Positions 62,143-64,000 of a stretch of DNA of 64,000 bases are shown one piece after another. Source of the DNA: Algoriphagus sp. TR-M9 (lineage in GTDB: Bacteria; Bacteroidota; Bacteroidia; Cytophagales; Cyclobacteriaceae); contig NZ_CP115160.1 in NCBI RefSeq assembly GCF_027594545.1, positions 1,497,001 through 1,561,000 of the forward strand, read 5' to 3'. The notes below the pieces were generated by a model. That model had not been told where the DNA came from and did not search any database. It saw nothing but the letters and a program-made list of their open reading frames with translations. The number at the start of each line of letters is the position of its first letter. Within the stretch, counting starts at the first letter, position 1. The translations under genes were made by a program, and so were the position numbers.

Positions 62143-63078
62143 TCAAATCACAGATTCAAAATATGCGATGGTTTTGGTCAATCCTTCCTTCAAGTTCACT
62201 TTTGGCTCCCAGTCCAGCTCTTTTTTCGCCAGGTCAATGACCGGCTTACGCTGCATAGGATCATCCTGAGGAAGCGGCAAAAAGGTGATTTTACTCTTAC
62301 TGTTGGTCAATTCAATAATCTCCTGCGCTAGTTCCAGCATGGTGAATTCTCCTGGGTTACCAATATTAACTGGACCTGTAAATCCATCTCTGGAATTCAT
62401 CAGTCTGTACATTCCCTCTATATTATCGTCTACATAGCAGAAGGAGCGTGTTTGCTTGCCATCTCCGTACATGGTGATATCCTTGCCTTTCAAAGCCTGC
62501 ACAATGAAATTACTCACCACTCGTCCATCATTGGGATGCATCCTGGGGCCATAGGTGTTGAAAATCCGCATCACTTTGATAGGGACTTTATGCTGCCTGT
62601 GATAGTCAAAGAAAAGGGTCTCAGCACATCTCTTTCCCTCGTCGTAACAGGCTCTAGGCCCTAGGGTATTGACGCTTCCCTTGTAGGATTCTGGCTGGGG
62701 GTGGACTTCCGGATCCCCATAGATCTCAGAGGTACTGGCCTGCAGGATCTTGATCTTTAGCCGCTTCGCCAAGCCTAGCATATTCATCGCTCCGATGACC
62801 GAGGTTTTGGTGGTCTGCACCGGGTCAAATTGATAATGAATAGGGGAGGCAGGGCAGGCCAAATTATAAATCTCATCTACCTCTACGTACAAGGGATGGG
62901 TGACATCATGACGCAGCAATTCGAAATTCTTATCGTCCAGCAGGTGGTGGATGTTTCGTCTATTTCCTGTGAAAAAATTGTCTACACAAAGTACTTCATT
63001 TCCTTCTTTAAGAAGGCGATCGCATAGGTGGCTACCGAGAAAACCGCCGCCACCACTTACTAAAATTCTTTTCATCAA
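62143..63078 (-). CDS. uxs: UDP-glucuronate decarboxylase (UDP-xylose synthase)
   Basis: The 311-residue extended short-chain dehydrogenase has the NAD loop [46 protein letters not shown], the catalytic [16 protein letters not shown] and YDEGKRCAE (Tyr and Lys), and the UXS signature [16 protein letters not shown]. It converts UDP-glucuronate to UDP-xylose for cell-surface glycans. The gene stands alone with a shared terminator. A start one codon later is possible. Confidence 0.95.
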   Translation of the reverse strand: MMKRILVSGGGGFLGSHLCDRLLKEGNEVLCVDNFFTGNRRNIHHLLDDKNFELLRHDVTHPLYVEVDEIYNLACPASPIHYQFDPVQTTKTSVIGAMNMLGLAKRLKIKILQASTSEIYGDPEVHPQPESYKGSVNTLGPRACYDEGKRCAETLFFDYHRQHKVPIKVMRIFNTYGPRMHPNDGRVVSNFIVQALKGKDITMYGDGKQTRSFCYVDDNIEGMYRLMNSRDGFTGPVNIGNPGEFTMLELAQEIIELTNSKSKITFLPLPQDDPMQRKPVIDLAKKELDWEPKVNLKEGLTKTIAYFESVI

Positions 63079-63175
63079 AATCTTACAAAGGTATTATTAA
63101 CACTTATGGCCAAAAATAAGCAATACTTTCTCAAAACATAGCGCTTATTTTAAATCCTAAGGAAATCGCTTTTAG

Positions 63176-63196
63176 GCAAACCCTTCGAGGGTTTGA
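63176..63196. repeat. short palindrome upstream of the decarboxylase gene
   Basis: CAAACCCTTCGAGGGTTTG is a near-perfect inverted repeat in the gap between the decarboxylase and the acetyltransferase genes. No T tract follows on either strand, so it may be a weak terminator or a protein site. Confidence 0.35.
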
Positions 63197-63262
63197 GCTA
63201 GCAAGAGAGTGAAAAACCAAAGGGTGCAACTATCCTTGGAATAAGATTATCCCTCGAAGAGT

Positions 63263-63817
63263 TCAGCTGAGGTGCTTGATAATCTTTGCAGGATTGCCGG
63301 CTACCAAAACATCTGACGGGAAGCTTTTGGTCACCACTGCCCCTGCACCCACCACTGAGCGATCCCCGATTGTAATCCCCGGGCAAAGTATAGCTCCTCC
63401 TCCTATCCAGACGTCATTGCCTATGGTGATAGGCTTTCCATATTCCCACATCTCACCTCTGGTTTTAGCATCCAGTGGGTGAGTAGCGGCATAAAATTGG
63501 ACATTTGGTGCGATGAATACCCGATCGCCCAGCTTGACCTTGCAGATATCTAAGATTACGCAGTTAAAGTTGATGAATACATCATCACCTACTTCTATAT
63601 TGTATCCGTAATCACACTGAAAAGGAGGTTCGATCCAGAAGTTCTTACCCTTTTTGCCAATCAGCTCTGTTAAAAGCGCTGACCTTAGTTCAAGTTCTTC
63701 CGGATCGGAATGGTTAAATGATTTGAGGAGTTTTCTAGCTTTCAGCCTTTCCTGTGCCAGTTCGGGATCTCCCGCCTGGTACAATTTTCCCGCAAGCATT
63801 TTCTCCTTTTCCGTCAT
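63263..63817 (-). CDS. maa: sugar O-acetyltransferase (Maa/LacA type)
   Basis: The 184-residue protein has the N-terminal Mac domain ([16 protein letters not shown]) and a left-handed beta helix of hexapeptide repeats ([50 protein letters not shown]) with the catalytic His in YAATHPLDA. It transfers acetyl from acetyl-CoA to a sugar hydroxyl. Its start overlaps the uxuA stop by 4 bp (ATGA), so it is co-translated with mannonate dehydratase. Confidence 0.95.
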   Translation of the reverse strand: MTEKEKMLAGKLYQAGDPELAQERLKARKLLKSFNHSDPEELELRSALLTELIGKKGKNFWIEPPFQCDYGYNIEVGDDVFINFNCVILDICKVKLGDRVFIAPNVQFYAATHPLDAKTRGEMWEYGKPITIGNDVWIGGGAILCPGITIGDRSVVGAGAVVTKSFPSDVLVAGNPAKIIKHLS

Positions 63818-64000
63818 TTTGACCGCATGTAAAGCAAAGCTTCTTCCACACCTCTGATTTCTGCAAGACCTTTTAATCTGCCGATGGCAGAATATCCTGG
63901 GTTGGTTTTTTTGCCCAGATCATCCAGCATTTGATGCCCATGGTCAGGACGCATAGGGAGGCTTTTTCCACGCTTTTCCTGAAGATTAATGATTTCCTCG
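63814..64000 (-). CDS. uxuA: mannonate dehydratase, C-terminal end (5' cut by window edge)
   Basis: The visible 61 codons read [19 protein letters not shown], then [20 protein letters not shown], then a short tail. The R-P-D-H-G-H-x-M-L-D-D segment and GYSAIGRL are diagnostic for UxuA, with the His as an active-site residue. The enzyme dehydrates D-mannonate to 2-keto-3-deoxygluconate in glucuronate catabolism. This fits uronate release from the glycans attacked by the sulfatases and SusC/D locus. Confidence 0.93.
   Translation of the reverse strand, partial: EEIINLQEKRGKSLPMRPDHGHQMLDDLGKKTNPGYSAIGRLKGLAEIRGVEEALLYMRSK

Overview
The window looks like chromosome of an aerobic Bacteroidota, most likely a Cyclobacteriaceae (Algoriphagus-like) marine or freshwater bacterium. 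The grounds are a SusC/SusD pair with STN domain, an ECF sigma factor and a FecR anti-sigma factor, several sulfatases, many lipoproteins of Bacteroidota families (DUF4221, DUF4136, DUF4397, DUF1080), starts without Shine-Dalgarno sequences, and moderate GC content. Species assignment is inference; no rRNA is present.

Layout. 1-2000: end of a membrane protein and a formyltransferase / GINT1-like fusion, probably the edge of a surface-polysaccharide locus. 2635-6997: a four-gene exported operon ending in a leucine-rich-repeat protein. 7097-8912: thiamine (TPP) riboswitch driving a PnuC-type transporter and an acyl-CoA-dehydrogenase-like flavoprotein. 8981-12369: a PAS sensor without ATPase domain, then a DUF1080 lipoprotein plus Tat-exported Gfo/Idh/MocA oxidoreductase. 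12764-18770: ABC ATPase plus TolC-like protein, envelope lipoproteins, a uracil-DNA glycosylase-like protein, a DUF4221 lipoprotein and its decayed paralogue. 19150-27907: polysaccharide utilisation locus (ECF sigma, FecR, SusC, SusD, sulfatase). 28130-33894: a 607-residue protein of unknown function, a second ECF sigma operon whose membrane partner carries an outer-membrane-type barrel domain, a VOC pseudogene and a DUF4397 lipoprotein. 34183-37923: nitroreductase, KefC-like antiporter, KefG-like quinone reductase and a CDGSH protein (electrophile/redox stress). 38147-40887: IorB/IorA molybdenum hydroxylase. 41045-44612: two 5'-truncated regulators, a 48-residue membrane peptide, a degenerate glycosidase-like barrel, Hsp20. 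45169-52921: tRNA-Arg, sucC, lolD-like ABC ATPase, peroxiredoxin, EamA exporter, pncB-pncA-thioesterase, and a secreted protein with regulatory palindromes upstream. 53228-58690: ADP-ribosylglycohydrolase lipoprotein with a small-molecule kinase, then acyl-CoA dehydrogenase and acyl-CoA ligase. 59087-64000: two sulfatases, a UDP-glucuronate decarboxylase, a sugar O-acetyltransferase and the end of uxuA.

The three S1 sulfatases, SusC/D and mannonate dehydratase fit degradation of sulfated, uronate-containing polysaccharide. No sulfatase-maturing enzyme is visible, so formylglycine formation must be encoded elsewhere.

Intergenic space is rich in relics. A roughly 146-bp repeat with short terminal inverted repeats occurs twice in full, once degenerate and twice as fragments. 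A second repeat family occurs at 27935 and 58711. At least three pseudogenes or probable pseudogenes and two truncated regulators are present. I found no CRISPR array, no complete insertion sequence, no prophage and no defence island. The best candidates for undescribed biology are the LRR operon with its tryptophan-rich modules, the trans-envelope anti-sigma/barrel fusion, the TPP-controlled flavoprotein, the 607-residue Cys-rich protein and the dispersed repeat.
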